Shown one piece after another: positions 45,771 through 53,896 of a DNA stretch of 64,000 nt. The position numbers were made by a program, and so were the translations under genes. The stretch's first letter is position 1, and each line of letters starts with the position of its first letter. Location: the NCBI RefSeq assembly GCF_017309385.1, contig NZ_JAFJMJ010000001.1, forward strand, positions 3,038,001 to 3,102,000. The letters are read 5' to 3'. Under the pieces are notes generated by a model that was given only the letters and a program-made list of their open reading frames with translations, did no database searches and had not been told where the DNA came from. This DNA comes from Amycolatopsis sp. 195334CR (GTDB lineage Bacteria > Actinomycetota > Actinomycetes > Mycobacteriales > Pseudonocardiaceae).

Positions 45771-46699
45771 CAGGCCGCGTCCTTTCGGCGTGCCACCGGG
45801 TTCGCGGCCCCGGCCGTCAGCCCGGCGTCGACAACGCGCGCCACTTCCCGCGCGTTCGGCGGCCAGTGCGCGGACCCGATCAGCGTCTCGCCGGCGGCGA
45901 CCAGTTCGGCGCGGGCCACTGCGGTATCGATGATCTCGGCGCCCACCTTGCGACCGATCGTGTACGCGGCAGACGACAGCACGCCGTTGTAGCTGCCTGG
46001 CTCCGCGTCTCGCACCCGCTTCACCTCACCGGCGAGCGCAGCCATCCCGTACGAACTGGTGTCCCGAGAGCGGATCTGCACGGGCGCTGAGTCGGCCGCT
46101 GCGGGCTTCTCGGCGCACGCCTGGACCAACCAGGCGGGCAGTGGGACCGGCTCGGTGTCGTCGGCGAGTTCGTAGCCGCCTTCCGGCAGGACCGATCCGG
46201 CCGCCACCACGTAGCCGCCCCACGCGCGGGTGTCCACATTGGCGCACACGTGCTTCTGCGTGCTGCGCAACCGGACACCGGGCGGGCTGGTGAAGTACAG
46301 GTGCCGCCCGCCGGTCGGAGTGGTCACGGTGTAGGTGTCGGGCAGCGGCCCGCCGCGCTGAGCGGCCAGCTCGGCGAGTGTGGTGGCACCGTCCACGCCG
46401 GACTCGCCTCCCTTCGGCACGTCGAGGTCCACCACGACCAGACTGGCCGGGCCGGTGGCGATTCCGATGTTCCAGCGCTGCCCGTCGGCCCAGGCGGAGC
46501 GGACCAGCTCGGCGTCGGTGGTCGCGCGGCGTTCCGGCGTCCAGTGCCCTTCGGCGCACCGGCCGGTCCGCGGGCAGTCGGCTTCACGGTGGCCGGTCGG
46601 CTTCTTGGTGTTCGGTCGCAGTGGGAAGACGTGCCAGCCCATCGAAGCGAAGTGGAGCGCCCAGGCGAGCATCGGACTGCTTGCGGTCGCGGAGTTCAT
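45770..46699 (-). CDS. Bifunctional DNA primase/polymerase (Prim-Pol)
   Basis: 309 aa. The AEP-type active site shows VVVDLDVPKGG (D91 and D93), TPTGGRHLYF (H133) and a conserved GYVVAAGS block. Such RepPP-type proteins replicate AICEs and other plasmids. Downstream DUF3631 starts at its TGA. Upstream lies a 262-bp region with a second iteron cluster that is the likely origin or promoter. Confidence 0.9.
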   Translation of the reverse strand: MNSATASSPMLAWALHFASMGWHVFPLRPNTKKPTGHREADCPRTGRCAEGHWTPERRATTDAELVRSAWADGQRWNIGIATGPASLVVVDLDVPKGGESGVDGATTLAELAAQRGGPLPDTYTVTTPTGGRHLYFTSPPGVRLRSTQKHVCANVDTRAWGGYVVAAGSVLPEGGYELADDTEPVPLPAWLVQACAEKPAAADSAPVQIRSRDTSSYGMAALAGEVKRVRDAEPGSYNGVLSSAAYTIGRKVGAEIIDTAVARAELVAAGETLIGSAHWPPNAREVARVVDAGLTAGAANPVARRKDAA

Positions 46700-46780
46700 C
46701 GTGATGCCTTTCGATGACTTTGGGTAGTCGAAGTTGGGTATGAGGTGCCGCCGCGATGACCCGAGCGATCGCGCGTTGTG

Positions 46781-46958
46781 GGTTAGTTCGGCGGGTTAGG
46801 TCGCGGAAACGGGGTTAGGTTCCTAACCCGGCGGGTTACCGCGTATACAGCCCTCTTGAGCTGCGAAAAGTTAGCTGGGTTAGGCGGTTAGGTCGGTGCG
46901 GAACACTCGGTTGAGTGCTGGATTCCGGCGTTTCACAGGCACCCGCACCGACCTAACC
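46781..46958. repeat. Iteron cluster 2 (GGTTAGG) and inverted repeats, candidate origin/promoter of the replication genes
   Basis: The gap 46700-46961 holds GGTTAGG-type copies at 46781 (partial), 46793, 46812, 46822 (inverted), 46877, 46886 and 46952 (inverted). GGGTTAGG-TT-CCTAACCC forms a palindrome at 46812-46829. A perfect 16-bp inverted repeat GGTTAGGTCGGTGCGG (46886-46901) and its complement (46943-46958) encloses a 41-bp segment containing CACTC-GGTT-GAGTG. The right arm ends 4 bp before the translocase stop. Confidence 0.6.
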
Positions 46959-46961
46959 TCG

Positions 46962-49118
46962 CTAGTCCTCGTCGTCCAGATCCGCGGTCGCCTGCTTGGC
47001 CATAGCCTCACGGATAGTCACCGGATCGACGGGGTAGCGGTTCTTCGAACTGGGGACCTTGACGCCGATCGCTGCCAGGTCGGCGCACAGCCGCGTGCCG
47101 GTGAGACCGCGGTAGGCGGGCCAGTCCGGCGCGTGGTTGCTCAGCAGAACCGCCACCTTCGCGGCTGGAACCGGGTCGGCGTCGAGCACATCGGAGATGT
47201 CTTCGAGCAGGTCCCGCTTCGCCTCGATCTGCCGCGCCGGCGCAGTACCGCCGGGCAGTTCACCGCGCTTGGCGACCGCGGCCATGGCGCGCTCGATGAT
47301 CGGCGTCACCTGGTCGTTCTCCCTTGCCACGTCCAAGAAGTAGACCTGCACGATGTCGGAGCGCTCCCCCGTGAAGCCCTTGACCACGGCGGTTCCCTTG
47401 TCGGTGCCCGGGATCAGCTCGGTGGCGCGGTGCCCGGCCGCGTAGGCGCCCTGGCCCAGCAGCGCATCGTTCGCCACGTGGTCACCGACCGCGAACGCGA
47501 CGCCGTTCGAGCAGTTCCGCGTGACGTCGCGCGGCATGCTGTCCTTCGTCGGCGCCTGGGTGGACACGAGCAGGTGAATGCCGCGCTTCCGTCCCAACCG
47601 GACGATGTCCACCAGGAGTTGCGCAATCTCCTTGCCGTACTGGCTGTGCTGGATCGCAACGTGCGCCTCTTCGAGCAGGCCGAACAGCGGGTGCAACCCG
47701 ACGTTCTTGCTGGCCAGCTCACGCGTGACGGCCGGGACCTCGTACTTGATCAGCAGTTCACCGCGTCGCTGCACCTCGGCGTGCAACTCCCGCAGGTGTT
47801 CCAGGATCTCGGCAATCTTCTCGTCTTCGGCGCCCATGACGTACCGGGAACACCGCGGCCTGAACGCCTCGAAGTCGAAGTTCGCATCGGGAACCCAGAT
47901 GCGCAGTTCGGCGGTCGGGTCGAGCGCGGCGCCGGCCATAATGACCCGCGCGGCGCTCGACTTGCCCTGACCAGGCATGCCGCCGGTGATCGTGTTGCGC
48001 TCCATCAGCGGGGCCAGGATCGGCTCACCCCGCAGCGTCTTGCCGAACGGCGCGCCCTTGAACACGTCCACGGTGCCGTCTTCGAGAAGCGGATACGGCC
48101 CAGCACCCTCGGCGAGCGCGCCCTTGTCCGCCACCCACAGGTCCAAGATCCCGGCTTCGCTCCCGGTGGTCGGCCACACCTCCTTGGACAGTCGGTGCAG
48201 GCCGGTCGCCAGGTCAGCCCGTCGTCGCGCCACCTTCTCCGCGGTGACCCCGGCGGGAAGTCGGACAATCGCGTGCGTACCGCGCCCATCCCGGCGGGCC
48301 GGAGTGATGAACTGCAACGGCAGCCCTTCCTTGAGATACGCCGTGACCTGCGGAATTCGGAGCGCGGATAGCGCGCGGGCAATCGTGGTCTCGTCGATCG
48401 TGACGTCTCCGTCCGCATCGGAAGAGGTGGCGAGCCAGCTCGGCGCCTGGCCGCGTCGGCGTCCCTCACGCCATGCCGCGAACAGCACGCCGGTGCTCAC
48501 CACGTACGGCGCGACCAGGATCAATGGTGTCCACGCCCAGGCGATCGCACCGAACGCCCACCGAAGTCCGCCCAACACCCCGCCGATCACGCCGAAGAAC
48601 GATCCGGCGTCGGAGAGCTGCACTAGGAGGCCGATCAGCAGGACCAGCACGACCAGGGCTGCTAGGCCGATCAGCCCGGCTCGGGTCATGCCCCTGATCA
48701 GCTCCGGGAGGTCCATCAGCCGCTTGTGCCGACGTTCCTTGACCTGCTCCATCCGGTCGGTCCACTCCTTGATCTCGTCCACGTTGCCGACCGCCTCAGC
48801 GGCTTTGATCTGCCGCCGATACACGCCGAGCGTGGACGCGTCCCAGGTCCGCCGTGCCCACGACTCGAAGCCCTGCACGACCGTCATCCCGTGTCCGAGA
48901 GCGGCCTTGGTCCGGTCGTGCGTCGCCGCGGTTCGCATCACGCGGCCGGTGGCGACCACGGTGTTCCCGTAGGCGCGGTAGCGCTCGATCGCCTGGCGCT
49001 TCTGGCTGGTCAGCCGCGCGAACTCCTCGGCGCTGACGAGTTCGCCGTCCAGCACCTCAGGGTGCCCCGGCAGGTAGTGGACCTGAGCCAGCTCGGTCGA
49101 TTCGTCGGTGGTGCTCAC
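46962..49118 (-). CDS. FtsK/SpoIIIE-type DNA translocase (TraB/TraSA-like)
   Basis: 718 aa from GTG 49118 (coupled to the preceding gene stop). Two membrane segments (about 140-165 and 185-215) precede a cytoplasmic motor with Walker A GMPGQGKSSAARVI near 380, a Walker B/sensor segment HPLFGLLEEAHVAI, and RNCSNGVAFAVGDHVAND. Streptomyces TraB and pSAM2 TraSA move double-stranded DNA between hyphae by this single protein. It likely drives the transfer of the element. Confidence 0.9.
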   Translation of the reverse strand: MSTTDESTELAQVHYLPGHPEVLDGELVSAEEFARLTSQKRQAIERYRAYGNTVVATGRVMRTAATHDRTKAALGHGMTVVQGFESWARRTWDASTLGVYRRQIKAAEAVGNVDEIKEWTDRMEQVKERRHKRLMDLPELIRGMTRAGLIGLAALVVLVLLIGLLVQLSDAGSFFGVIGGVLGGLRWAFGAIAWAWTPLILVAPYVVSTGVLFAAWREGRRRGQAPSWLATSSDADGDVTIDETTIARALSALRIPQVTAYLKEGLPLQFITPARRDGRGTHAIVRLPAGVTAEKVARRRADLATGLHRLSKEVWPTTGSEAGILDLWVADKGALAEGAGPYPLLEDGTVDVFKGAPFGKTLRGEPILAPLMERNTITGGMPGQGKSSAARVIMAGAALDPTAELRIWVPDANFDFEAFRPRCSRYVMGAEDEKIAEILEHLRELHAEVQRRGELLIKYEVPAVTRELASKNVGLHPLFGLLEEAHVAIQHSQYGKEIAQLLVDIVRLGRKRGIHLLVSTQAPTKDSMPRDVTRNCSNGVAFAVGDHVANDALLGQGAYAAGHRATELIPGTDKGTAVVKGFTGERSDIVQVYFLDVARENDQVTPIIERAMAAVAKRGELPGGTAPARQIEAKRDLLEDISDVLDADPVPAAKVAVLLSNHAPDWPAYRGLTGTRLCADLAAIGVKVPSSKNRYPVDPVTIREAMAKQATADLDDED

Positions 49119-50218
49119 GCCGCGTTCCCCTTCCGGTATTCGTCCCGCAACTGCCTGGCTCGCGCCGGCGAGCAGCGCAGGGTCTTGCGGATCGACTCCG
49201 CCGACTTCGGGTCGATCGAGTCGGTGGCCACCGCGTCGGCGAACTCCCGCCGGAGGTCAGTGAGGGTGCGCTTCTGCCGCTGCGGAGACGGGTGGGTCGG
49301 GGTCGATTTACGCTGGTCGCCGGAGCGATCGAGGGTCGCCACCGGTCCGGCGTCCACCTCCGGGATTGAGGGTCGAGCCTGCGTAGCCAGCCACGCGGAC
49401 ACCTCGTCGCTGAGCACTTCGGCCAGCTCCGCCGGCGGCTCAACCGGCATGCCGGGCACGACGGCTTCGACCAGACGTCCGCGCCCGCTGAGGCAGTACC
49501 GACCGGGCACGTAGACCAGGCTGGCGCGGCCCGCCGCGTCGATCTCGGCAACTGCCTGCCGGACTGCCGCGCGCTGCACCTTGGCCACCTTGCGCGCCGC
49601 ACGACGGTCTACCCGAGCGGCCCGCCGATCGGCAGCCGCCCGCCGGGGTGCCGCGGTCACGAGCTGGTGAGCGAGTACGCCGGCGATCGAGGCGACGCCC
49701 ATCACCACCGCGGCGGACATGCCCCGGCTGAGCCCATGCAGCACATTGAGCCCGAAGGCGACGAGCGCGAACATCCACACGCCGGCCTGCAATGCCCACA
49801 CCGGCCGGTCCGGGTGCGCCCGCCGGGACGCGGTGGTTGCCACGGCGAACGCCCACATGCCCAGTTCGGAGAGCACAGGCAGGACAACCCCGGTCGCGTT
49901 GCCGTAGACCTCCCACCCGAAGAGGGCCATCGACGGAATGGCCATGAGCGCGCTGGCGATCGCGAGCGGGTAGATGAGCAGGTCCACCGTGTGCGCGGTC
50001 GCCCAGGTGCGAAGTCGAGCCCAGAACGCGGTCCGCCGTGCGGCCTTGGCCTCACGCTCAGCGCGCTTCTGCTTGGTCAACAAGGCCGCGTCGGCACGGG
50101 CCTGCTCGGCCAGCGCGTTGCGCTCGGCGATCCGCCGCGCGCTGGCAGCGTCCGCGTTCAACCGGTCCTGTTCGGCTTCCGCCGCGCGGTTCGCTCGTCG
50201 TTCGGCTGCCCAGTTCAT
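49115..50218 (-). CDS. DUF2637 membrane protein (spread/transfer associated)
   Basis: 367 aa from ATG 50218 (MNWAAERRANRAAEAEQDRL). A charged N-terminal coil is followed by four membrane segments (about 75-175), as in DUF2637 proteins, and a long Arg-rich, cytoplasmic C-tail with DLRREFADAVATD and CSPARARQLRDEY that looks like a DNA-binding helix set. Coupled (GTGA) to the translocase and (ATGA) to the next gene. It probably helps intramycelial spread. Confidence 0.8.
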   Translation of the reverse strand: MNWAAERRANRAAEAEQDRLNADAASARRIAERNALAEQARADAALLTKQKRAEREAKAARRTAFWARLRTWATAHTVDLLIYPLAIASALMAIPSMALFGWEVYGNATGVVLPVLSELGMWAFAVATTASRRAHPDRPVWALQAGVWMFALVAFGLNVLHGLSRGMSAAVVMGVASIAGVLAHQLVTAAPRRAAADRRAARVDRRAARKVAKVQRAAVRQAVAEIDAAGRASLVYVPGRYCLSGRGRLVEAVVPGMPVEPPAELAEVLSDEVSAWLATQARPSIPEVDAGPVATLDRSGDQRKSTPTHPSPQRQKRTLTDLRREFADAVATDSIDPKSAESIRKTLRCSPARARQLRDEYRKGNAA

Positions 50219-50490
50219 GCGCTGGCCTCCGTCCTGGTCTCGTCCTCGGTGGCGGTGGCCTCGATCTGCGCGGGGCGCTTCGGCGGCATCCGCCGGATGG
50301 CGCGCACCTCGAAGACGGCCCAAACCGCGGCGGCCGGTGCCGCCAACAACGCAATCCAGCCGTTCACGGTCAGCCCGAGCAGGAGCGGGACCGACACGGC
50401 GGAGAGCTCGCCGAAGTGCCACACGGTCCACTGCACGGCCAGTTCGGTGCGCGTCTGCTCGCGCAAAACGGTCTCGGTGGTCTCGGTCAT
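50215..50490 (-). CDS. Small two-TM membrane protein of the transfer operon
   Basis: 91 aa with two hydrophobic stretches (about 30-45 and 46-65, VPLLLGLTVNGWIALLAAP) and a charged tail. Overlaps the neighbours by ATGA and 1 bp. Similar short membrane proteins (Spd type) accompany translocases in AICEs. Function unknown. Confidence 0.75.
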   Translation of the reverse strand: MTETTETVLREQTRTELAVQWTVWHFGELSAVSVPLLLGLTVNGWIALLAAPAAAVWAVFEVRAIRRMPPKRPAQIEATATEDETRTEASA

Positions 50491-50726
50491 CAGGCACCTC
50501 CCGAAGGCGTGGTGTGTGCGAAGAAGTGGTTGATCGGGCTGGTCGGCTTGGCACTGGCCTGCCGCACGGCGTAGCCGTCGATCCGGCGCATGACGCCTTC
50601 GAGCACGCGAGCGAGCAGTACGAGCGGGATGCGGATCAGGTGCAGGGTCAGGAACAGCGCCACCGCGCCGGCGAACCGCAGGAGAGCCGCGGTGCCGTAG
50701 CGGGACAGGACGTCGAAGGTGCTCAT
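50490..50726 (-). CDS. Small membrane protein of the transfer operon
   Basis: 78 aa from ATG 50726 (MSTFDVLSRYGTAALLRF). One hydrophobic stretch AGAVALFLTLHLIRIPLVLL followed by a basic region RVLEGVMRRIDGYAVR. Start coupled to the preceding stop (ATGA). Upstream reading frame is longer but lies inside the zinc-binding gene. No family recognised. Confidence 0.7.
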   Translation of the reverse strand: MSTFDVLSRYGTAALLRFAGAVALFLTLHLIRIPLVLLARVLEGVMRRIDGYAVRQASAKPTSPINHFFAHTTPSGGA

Positions 50727-51142
50727 GCCGCCACCCCCGCCGTATCCGCGTCGAAGCAGTCCCAGCACCGGCGAGTCGAGGTCGGCACGACGTAGGGCTT
50801 GACCCGGTTGCAGCCGCCGCACGTGCGCCGCGCCTGGTTGGCTGCGTCGAGCTGCCCCGGCCGGAACGGGCGGACCTCAGCCGCGAGTTCGACGGAGAAC
50901 AGCTCGGCCACCGTCTCGTGCCTGAACGGCTTGTGGTGGCGGAAGACCAGCAGCGCCAACGGGTCCTGCCCGTTCGGGCGGAGTCCGGCGTCCCGGAGCT
51001 GTGACTTGGTCAGCAGCACGGAGGGAGCTTCACCCCAGGCGAATACGGGAAGGCCGTCGAGGAAGCCGCGGCACAGGGCCACGTGGTGAATCCGGCCGTC
51101 GAAGACGGTTACCACGGTCTGCTTGCGGTTGCGCGGGTTCAC
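50723..51142 (-). CDS. RRQRL-type zinc-binding protein
   Basis: 139 aa starting at GTG 51142. Resembles the RRQRL-motif zinc-binding family of AICE operons: LTKSQLRDAGLRPNGQDP replaces the usual basic motif, and a late four-cysteine site is CGGC (TCGGCNRVKPYVVPTS) with CWDC. The role is unknown; possibly DNA- or RNA-binding in transfer. Coupled by overlaps to both neighbours. Confidence 0.7.
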   Translation of the reverse strand: MNPRNRKQTVVTVFDGRIHHVALCRGFLDGLPVFAWGEAPSVLLTKSQLRDAGLRPNGQDPLALLVFRHHKPFRHETVAELFSVELAAEVRPFRPGQLDAANQARRTCGGCNRVKPYVVPTSTRRCWDCFDADTAGVAA

Positions 51143-51564
51143 CGGTCCTCACCACCGGCGATCCGAGCCAGCTCGGCGGCGGCCATCTTCTCCAACCGGC
51201 GCGCTTCGAGGATGTGCCAGGCAGCGCGCTTCCAGTCGTCCAACGAGCAGTCGGGAAGCGAGGTCAGGTCGGCAACGCGGCGGTGCCACTGGGCACGCTC
51301 GTTCAGGCAACCGGCGATCTCGCGCTTGACGGTGGTGTCGATGAGCGCGTTCAGGGCATGCGGGGTGTAGACCACCCGATCGCCGACCACTATCTGGGCG
51401 AATCGACGCGCGCGGGGGCTGATCCGGGCGCGGAGCTTGCCTACCATCGTGTTCCTCTCCGTGTAGCCATGCGACTGGTTGGGGAGACCCGGCCCGGTGG
51501 GCTTGTTCTTGGCGGGATGGGCCGCCGGTCCGGGGTCAGAAGGGGTGAGCAGCAAGCGGGTCAT
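51139..51564 (-). CDS. Uncharacterised small protein of the transfer operon
   Basis: 141 aa from the coupled ATG 51564, or 102 aa from ATG 51447 (MVGKLRARISPRARRFAQIV), which has a GGAGAGG Shine-Dalgarno 7 nt upstream; the second start may be the real one. Helical and basic with VYTPHALNALIDTTVKREIAG and WHILEARRLEKMAAAELARI. No recognised domain. Confidence 0.6.
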   Translation of the reverse strand: MTRLLLTPSDPGPAAHPAKNKPTGPGLPNQSHGYTERNTMVGKLRARISPRARRFAQIVVGDRVVYTPHALNALIDTTVKREIAGCLNERAQWHRRVADLTSLPDCSLDDWKRAAWHILEARRLEKMAAAELARIAGGEDR

Positions 51565-51998
51565 CGGTTGTCCCGTACGACCGGCTGCAAGATGTCTCGG
51601 TGAACCACCGACGTGGCGATCCCCGCGCGGTTGAGCGCATTCGTCAGCTCGTTGGCCAGCACAACCGACCGGTGGCGTCCACCGGCACAGCCGAAGGCGA
51701 CGATCACCTTGCGCCGGCGCGGATTGTGGAGCTGGTGAAGCACGCGAGTGGTCTCCAGGACGCTCGCCAGTACATCGGCGGTGCCCGGGGTGTCGAGCAC
51801 GTGCTGGCGGACCCGCGGGTACAGGCCGGTCAGCTCACGCATGGCGGGGTCGGCGGCCGGGTTGTGCAGGCAGTTCCGCAGGTCGACCACCAGGTGCGCG
51901 TCTCGCGGCGGAGCGTCGTGCAGGTAGCCGAACGACTCGACGTTGACCTTGATCAGTTCATTGACGGGGCAGTAGCCGATGACGCGCTCGTTCATCAC
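51561..51998 (-). CDS. RapZ C-terminal domain-like protein
   Basis: 145 aa from GTG 51998 (ATG 51995 is also possible). VIVAFGCAGGRHRSVVLANEL is the hallmark GCTGGxHRSV motif of the RapZ/YvcJ C-terminal domain, together with HLVVDLRNCLHNP. RapZ binds RNA and small sugars as an RNase adaptor. A stand-alone C-terminal domain in a mobile-element operon is unusual and its partner RNA is unknown. Confidence 0.8.
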   Translation of the reverse strand: MMNERVIGYCPVNELIKVNVESFGYLHDAPPRDAHLVVDLRNCLHNPAADPAMRELTGLYPRVRQHVLDTPGTADVLASVLETTRVLHQLHNPRRRKVIVAFGCAGGRHRSVVLANELTNALNRAGIATSVVHRDILQPVVRDNR

Positions 51999-52315
51999 GC
52001 GGCCTCTCCATCGAACGAGGCGGCCGGCACCTGGACCGGCAGAGACCGCAGCACCTCACGACCGGAGCGGCGACGGTTCCGGTGGGCACGGCGGGCGTCG
52101 GTGAAGCCGTGCAGGAAGGCGTGCATCGCGGCCTGCTCGTCCTCGGTCAGCTCCAGTTCCGCGGTCTGCGCGAGCCGGTCCAGCTCCGCGTCCCGGTCGA
52201 TCTCCATACGCTCGAAGGACAGGGCGACAGCTTCCTGAACAGCGAAAACGTCGTCCCAGTCGAACCCATCGCAGGCGGCTTCGGCTCGGCGGCGGCTGAT
52301 GTGTGCGGACCTCAT
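51995..52315 (-). CDS. Uncharacterised helical protein, first gene of the transfer operon
   Basis: 106 aa from ATG 52315, preceded by AGAGGAACTCCCG. Acidic and helical (FAVQEAVALSFERMEIDRDAE, ELELTEDEQAAMHAFLHGFT) with a basic stretch RRAHRNRRRSGREV. It is the promoter-proximal gene of the minus-strand operon, reading away from the GntR gene. No domain recognised. Stop-start coupled to the RapZ-like gene. Confidence 0.65.
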   Translation of the reverse strand: MRSAHISRRRAEAACDGFDWDDVFAVQEAVALSFERMEIDRDAELDRLAQTAELELTEDEQAAMHAFLHGFTDARRAHRNRRRSGREVLRSLPVQVPAASFDGEAA

Positions 52316-52331
52316 CGGGAGTTCCTCTCTG

Positions 52332-52412
52332 CTGACTGACATAAAGCAATCTATATCAGTATGAGTCAGTTGCAAGACTGGCATTCGGGTGAACTATGTC
52401 GGTGTGAGTCAG
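52332..52412. promoter_or_regulatory. Repeated operator in the divergent promoter of the transfer operon and the GntR regulator
   Basis: Two 18-bp sites TATATCAGTATGAGTCAG (52352-52369) and TATGTCGGTGTGAGTCAG (52395-52412) agree at 15 of 18 positions and are 43 bp apart, about four helical turns. A related inverted copy TATGTCAGTCAGC lies at 52333-52345. They flank the promoters of both genes, so a GntR/KorSA-type repressor likely binds them. Confidence 0.75.
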
Positions 52413-52430
52413 ATTCGCTAGACTGCGCAG

Positions 52431-52772
52431 ATGGACGCCAACACGGCTGGTATGGCCGTCTACGAGCGTGTTGCCGAGTCGATCCGGGAGGACATCCGAG
52501 CCGGGGTGTTGAAGCCGGGAGACAAGCTCCCCGGCAACCGCGACCTTGCCGAGAAGTACGACGTCGCGCTGGGCACGGCGCAGAAAGCCTTGCGGCGACT
52601 GCAAGATGACGGTTGGTTGACCGCGACACCCGCGGTCGGCGTCTTCGTCAACGAGCTGCCTGCCGAGACCGGCCGCCTGGACGTTGCCGCGGAGTTGCGC
52701 GAGCTTCGACAAGCGGTCGCTGATCTGACTGAGCGGGTGCAGCGCATCGAAGAGGGCACGGGGAAGTCCTAG
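52431..52772 (+). CDS. GntR-family repressor (KorSA-like)
   Basis: 113 aa. YERVAESIREDIRAGVLKPG is the winged-HTH entry, then DLAEKYDVALGTAQKALRRL recognition and a short coiled-coil tail (ELRELRQAVADLTERVQRI) for dimerisation. In pSAM2, the GntR protein KorSA represses the pra gene and transfer functions. The 18-bp sites just upstream are its likely targets. Confidence 0.9.
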   Translation: MDANTAGMAVYERVAESIREDIRAGVLKPGDKLPGNRDLAEKYDVALGTAQKALRRLQDDGWLTATPAVGVFVNELPAETGRLDVAAELRELRQAVADLTERVQRIEEGTGKS

Positions 52773-52972
52773 TTGCCGATGTGCCCGAGGAACGCCGAAA
52801 CGCCGTCGATGACGCTGGTCGCCCAGGCGAACAGGTCCTTGACCCATTCCGCGGTCGGCCCCGGGTGCTTCACGACCAGCGCGGCCAGAGCGAGGAGGAC
52901 CACGGTGCCGATGATCTTGGGCAGGATGCCGCCGCCGGTCTCGGGGACGATGGTGGGGGTCTTGCGGGCCAT
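52769..52972 (-). CDS. Small single-TM membrane protein
   Basis: 67 aa: a basic N-terminus, a hydrophobic stretch IIGTVVLLALAALVV and a short amphipathic tail (WVKDLFAWATSVIDGVSAFL). Overlaps the GntR 3' end by 4 bp. Similar tiny proteins are found in AICEs; function unknown. Confidence 0.65.
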   Translation of the reverse strand: MARKTPTIVPETGGGILPKIIGTVVLLALAALVVKHPGPTAEWVKDLFAWATSVIDGVSAFLGHIGN

Positions 52973-53105
52973 GTCTCGCTCCGTTCTCTTCGTTCCTGGC
53001 CACTCCGTTCGGTGGCGTGATCAAAGAAAACCGCAGCTCGGAGGACGTAGGCACCGCACTTTCGAAGACCGTCCGGGACGTCCTTGCGTCAGAACGCGTC
53101 CCGTG

Positions 53106-53123
53106 GAAACGTCCGAAACGTCC
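53106..53123. promoter_or_regulatory. Tandem 9-bp repeats before the HTH/PLD-like gene
   Basis: GAAACGTCC occurs twice head to tail at 53106-53114 and 53115-53123, with further ACGTCC-like copies near 53078 and GCGTCC near 53096. They lie just upstream of the GTG start at 53146 and could be an operator. Confidence 0.35.
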
Positions 53124-53145
53124 CGGGAAGTGGAGGGTCCGGAGC

Positions 53146-53886
53146 GTGGCAAATGATCGGTTCCGCACGGCGATGCTGGCGGCCAACCTGACCGTGGAGA
53201 CGCTGGCCGCCAAGGTCGACGTCGACCCGAAGACGGTGGACCGGTGGATCAGCAACGAGGATCGGCGACCGCACCGCACCACGCGGCACAAGCTCACTGA
53301 GCTGCTCGGCGTGCGGGAAGCGGACCTGTGGCCCGCGCTCGCCGGAGACTCCCGGCCGACGCCGGTCGAGTCCGAGCTGGTCCACCTGTACCCGTCCCGA
53401 TCGGCTATCACGGGGGCGAACTGGGAAGCGCTGCTGCACGGCGTCCGCGAGCAGATGGACGTACTCGTGTTCTCGGGGGCGTTCCTGGTCGAGCAGTACA
53501 ACTTGGTGCCGCTGATCAGGCAGAAGGTCGCTGAGGGCGTGCGTTTCCGGCTTCTCGTCGGTGATGAGACGTCTCCTGCGGTCATCCAGCGTGCTCTCGA
53601 CGAGAAGACGCCCGGCGGGCTGGAAGGCCGCATCCAGCTCATGCGCCGGTACCTGTCCGACGTCGTCGACCTGGACGGTGTCGAGGTCCGAACGCACGGG
53701 ACGATCCTCTACAACTCGATCTACCGATTCGATGATGAGTTGCTGGTCAACGGCCATGCCCATGGCGCGCTTGCAGGTCAGAGCCCGGTTCTGCACCTGA
53801 AGCGCATCCCGTCCGGCCAGATGTGGCAGCACTACATGCGCTCGTTCGAGCGGGTGTGGTCGGTCGGCGTTCCCGAGACCAGCTAG
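53146..53886 (+). CDS. HTH transcriptional regulator with PLD-like C-terminal domain
   Basis: 246 aa from GTG 53146 with GGAGGG upstream; a longer frame starts at 53017 without a good ribosome-binding site. The N-terminal HTH (about 1-65, TVETLAAKVDVDPKTVDRWI) resembles XRE-type proteins. Residues about 80-240 (EALLHGVREQMDVLVFSGAF, HGTILYNSIYRFDDELLVNG) are like a phospholipase-D-type fold, without the HKD catalytic motif. Regulator of the right-hand element genes is inferred. Followed by a NUDIX gene after 10 bp. Confidence 0.78.
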   Translation: MANDRFRTAMLAANLTVETLAAKVDVDPKTVDRWISNEDRRPHRTTRHKLTELLGVREADLWPALAGDSRPTPVESELVHLYPSRSAITGANWEALLHGVREQMDVLVFSGAFLVEQYNLVPLIRQKVAEGVRFRLLVGDETSPAVIQRALDEKTPGGLEGRIQLMRRYLSDVVDLDGVEVRTHGTILYNSIYRFDDELLVNGHAHGALAGQSPVLHLKRIPSGQMWQHYMRSFERVWSVGVPETS

Positions 53887-53896
53887 GAGAGCGGCT

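Noticed and set aside
53017..53145. ATG at 53017 as start of the HTH/PLD-like protein
   Set aside because: No Shine-Dalgarno and the extension covers tandem operator-like repeats; GTG 53146 has GGAGGG upstream and starts at the HTH.
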